A DNA stretch of 64,000 nucleotides from Proteobacteria bacterium UBA981 (GTDB lineage: Bacteria > Pseudomonadota > Gammaproteobacteria > Ga0077536), in the NCBI GenBank assembly GCA_002292285.1, contig DBBP01000008.1, positions 383,874 to 447,873 on the forward strand, given 5' to 3'. The position numbers were made by a program, and so were the translations under genes. Each line of letters opens with the position of its first letter. Position 1 is the stretch's first letter. Below are positions 62,124 to 64,000 of this stretch, one piece after another. A model generated the notes under the pieces. It did no database searches and had not been told where the DNA came from. It was given only the letters and a program-made list of their open reading frames with translations.

Positions 62124-62720
62124 TCAGTAATCGTGGCGACTGGCCAGTGCGCGCGACAAGGTCGAACCGTCAACGAACTCGAGGTCGCCTCCAACCGGTA
62201 CGCCATAGGCGATACGCGTCGCCCGTACACTCATTTGTTGGGCCAGTTCCTTGAGGTAATGTGCGGTCGCCTCGCCTTCCATCGTCGTGCCTGTCGCGAC
62301 CACCATTTCGGTGATTTCTCCGCTTGCCAACCGCTGCTCGAGCAGTGGCATGCCAATCCGTTCCGGTGTTATGCCGTCAATAGGTGAAAGTCTCCCGAGC
62401 AGTACGAAATAGCGCCCCTTGAAATCTGCGGCCTGCTCGATCGCGGCGACGTCGAGCGGACTTTCAACAACACAGATCAGGCTACGGTCGCGCACCGGGT
62501 TCTGACATAAATCGCAGACTTCGCGCTCGCTGAAAGTTCGACACTGTGCACACTGGCCAATGTCATCGACGGCTTTGCGCATCACATCGGCCAGGCGGCG
62601 CGCTTTATCGCGATTATTCTCCAGTAAATGAAACGCAATCCGCTGCGCCGACTTCGGCCCTATCCCGGGCAGGAATTGAAGTGCGGCGATGAGTTCGGCA
62701 AGGAGCGGAGATGGATTCAC
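62124..62720 (-). CDS. recR: Recombination protein RecR
   Basis: 198 residues, GTG start. Helix-hairpin-helix region FLPGIGPKSAQRIAFHLL, zinc finger C57, C60, C69 and C72 in CAQCRTFSEREVCDLC, and Toprim segment SLICVVESPLDVAAIEQ. Works with RecF/RecO in recombinational gap repair. Downstream of ybaB by 31 bp in the usual dnaX-ybaB-recR order. Confidence 0.97.
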   Translation of the reverse strand: MNPSPLLAELIAALQFLPGIGPKSAQRIAFHLLENNRDKARRLADVMRKAVDDIGQCAQCRTFSEREVCDLCQNPVRDRSLICVVESPLDVAAIEQAADFKGRYFVLLGRLSPIDGITPERIGMPLLEQRLASGEITEMVVATGTTMEGEATAHYLKELAQQMSVRATRIAYGVPVGGDLEFVDGSTLSRALASRHDY

Positions 62721-62751
62721 TGATCAGGACTACGTTCGCGAACAAGTTGAG

Positions 62752-63075
62752 TCAGAACGGCAGTTTCATGCCGGGCGGCAGCTCGATTCCGGCGGTCACG
62801 CTGGCCATTTTTTCTTTGCTCATCGATTCGATCCGCCGATTCGCGTCGTTGACCGCGGCCGCCACCAAATCTTCGAGCATGGCGCGTTCTTCGTTCATTA
62901 GCAGCGGGTCGATTGAAACTTTTCGAATGTCGTGTCGACCGTTCATGATGACTTTCACCATACCGCCGCCGGCTTCACCGGTAAGCTCGGTGACGGCGAT
63001 TTCATCCTGCAAGCGCTGCATGTCTTCCTGCACTTTCTGCGCCTGCTTTACCAGGTTTCCGATACCGCCTTTCAT
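62752..63075 (-). CDS. ybaB: YbaB/EbfC nucleoid-associated protein
   Basis: 107 residues, start MKGGIGNLVKQAQKVQEDMQ (long helix), middle sheet VTELTGEAGGGMVKVIMNGRHDI and tail AGIELPPGMKLPF. Binds DNA as a dimer. Between dnaX and recR, as in most gammaproteobacteria. Start ATG is 37 bp after dnaX stop. Confidence 0.96.
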   Translation of the reverse strand: MKGGIGNLVKQAQKVQEDMQRLQDEIAVTELTGEAGGGMVKVIMNGRHDIRKVSIDPLLMNEERAMLEDLVAAAVNDANRRIESMSKEKMASVTAGIELPPGMKLPF

Positions 63076-63112
63076 ATCCGTGGGTGTCCTTGCGAATCTA
63101 TGTAATTGTCGG

Positions 63113-64000
63113 TCAACGGGCCGAAACGTCTTCGATGGTGGCGCCGAAGGTGTCGCGTAGTGCCTGTATTTTTGGATCCGCGTCTATCGCGGCCTCTGCT
63201 TCCTGTTGACGCGCAAGTTCGGCAGCGCTGCGTTGCTCCGAAGGCGTCATCAGACCCGTTTCAGCAGCGACGCGAACATTCACCCGAGCATCGCAGCCAA
63301 AATATTTTCCGAGCGCACTTTGTAATGATTCGATGTGGCGGCGATGTGCGAGCTTATCGAACTGCGGCGCGACGACGAGTTCGAAGGCTACCCCATCGCG
63401 TGCGGCCAAGGCGCAGTTGCGCGCCAATTCGCGCGGCAAGCCCACGATGTCGAGCTCATCGACCACCGTGCTCCACTCCAGATCAGTGCGCGGGGATGCC
63501 GAGCGAGATGCCGCAAGCGGCGCCTGTACGGCAGGCTCGTCAACCATAGCCGGCGGCGCTAGTTCGCTAGTCGCCGGTTGGGCGGCGTGCGGCGCTAGTT
63601 CAGGCACAGTCATGGGTGCCCGTGTAGCGGTGGGTGCAGCAATAGGTTCGATCGGCGCGATGGGTGTGGTTGTAGCTGCGGGCTGCATAATCGGCTCTGC
63701 CGGCGCGACGGGTGCGGTTGTCGCAGTCAGCTCCGCAATCGGCTCTGTCGGCGCGGCGGGCAGTGCGGTTTCCGTGCGCGGCGCCGGGCGAGTTTCAGGT
63801 TCAGAGAGCGTAGTTTCGACCGGTTGCGCCTCCGGGCCGCCAGAGGACGGCGCCCCGGGAGCGGCAGGCGCAGGCTTCCCAGTCGCGCTCGGCTTATTCC
63901 GCGACCGTTCATTGCCCGACGCACCGGACTCGGAAGACGCTATTGGTTCCGCATTGGCGACACTCGGTACGGCAGGCACATTCTGTGCAGCGGCCGGCGG
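63113..64000 (-). CDS. dnaX: DNA polymerase III tau/gamma subunit, 3' part only (cut by window edge)
   Basis: The frame runs from the right edge to a stop at 63113, 295 codons. The last ~110 residues are domain V of tau (WSTVVDELDIVGLPRELARN, FELVVAPQFDKLAH, IDADPKIQALRDTFGATIED), which binds the polymerase alpha subunit. Before it lies a Pro/Ala/Thr-rich linker with a three-copy repeat. The ATPase domains and any gamma frameshift site are outside the window. Confidence 0.9.
   Translation of the reverse strand, partial: PPAAAQNVPAVPSVANAEPIASSESGASGNERSRNKPSATGKPAPAAPGAPSSGGPEAQPVETTLSEPETRPAPRTETALPAAPTEPIAELTATTAPVAPAEPIMQPAATTTPIAPIEPIAAPTATRAPMTVPELAPHAAQPATSELAPPAMVDEPAVQAPLAASRSASPRTDLEWSTVVDELDIVGLPRELARNCALAARDGVAFELVVAPQFDKLAHRRHIESLQSALGKYFGCDARVNVRVAAETGLMTPSEQRSAAELARQQEAEAAIDADPKIQALRDTFGATIEDVSAR
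63608..63751 (-). repeat. Three 48-bp degenerate repeats in the dnaX linker
   Basis: The linker encodes three adjacent 16-residue units beginning PTEPIAELTATTAPVA, PAEPIMQPAATTTPIA and PIEPIAAPTATRAPMT. They are alike in sequence and DNA, suggesting expansion by tandem duplication in a non-structured region of tau. Confidence 0.75.

Noticed and set aside
63113..64000. dnaX frameshift signal for gamma
   Set aside because: That slippery site lies upstream of this linker region and outside the window.

Overview
The window looks like a chromosomal segment of a GC-rich gammaproteobacterium. The strongest evidence is the right end (about 47.9-64 kb), where a long minus-strand run carries dnaX (5' truncated), ybaB, recR, orn, nnr, tsaE, an AMIN/LysM amidase, mutL, miaA, hfq, hflX, hflK, hflC, a DUF2065 gene, hisZ, purA and pdxH. 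The hfq-hflX-hflK-hflC-hisZ-purA order is a classical gammaproteobacterial arrangement. I cannot name the genus. I saw no rRNA, tRNA, CRISPR array, transposase or integrase.

Layout. 0-7.4 kb: an autotransporter-type outer-membrane protein (cut by the left edge), a FecR-domain protein whose start region carries a perfect 71-bp tandem duplication, two glutathione transferases, two small enzymes, hisC, a YeeE/YedE sulfur transporter divergent from a TusA-like protein, and a DUF4124 protein. 7.8-17.3 kb: an MDR oxidoreductase, a rifampicin-phosphotransferase-like dikinase, a cytochrome P450, a large unknown membrane protein, a universal stress protein behind a consensus FNR/Anr box, and a NUDT19-like Nudix hydrolase. 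17.3-25.5 kb (all minus): a VOC protein that seems to start at CTG, two MFS exporters, an acyl-CoA synthetase, a DmdC-type acyl-CoA dehydrogenase, a protein with three 25-residue repeats, and an SDR.

25.6-32.3 kb is the most intriguing locus. It encodes an exported protein with the phosphohistidine-then-ATP-grasp order of glucan water dikinases, an exported beta-lactamase-fold serine hydrolase overlapping it by 4 bp, a second exported serine hydrolase on the other strand, and, divergent from that, a nucleotide transporter of the Npt/NTT family. An ATP-type dikinase outside the cytoplasm beside a nucleotide carrier suggests periplasmic phosphoryl chemistry.

32.3-47.9 kb: a third glutathione transferase, a crotonase without the usual glutamates, two F420-type enzymes (a third lies at 42.9 kb), a persulfide dioxygenase-rhodanese fusion, a HAD hydrolase, a MoxR/VWA pair followed by a membrane Ser/Thr kinase, an acyl-CoA carboxyltransferase, an acyl-CoA-dehydrogenase-fold enzyme, and a napGH pair without napA. 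The accessory genes together point to degradation of fatty-acyl, aromatic or steroid-like substrates, thiol detoxification and sulfur handling in an organism that meets low oxygen. Non-ATG starts are common here (TTG: DHA2 transporter, napH, purA, hisZ, hflX; GTG: the smaller MFS gene, moxR, the kinase, tsaE, recR; probably CTG: the VOC gene).
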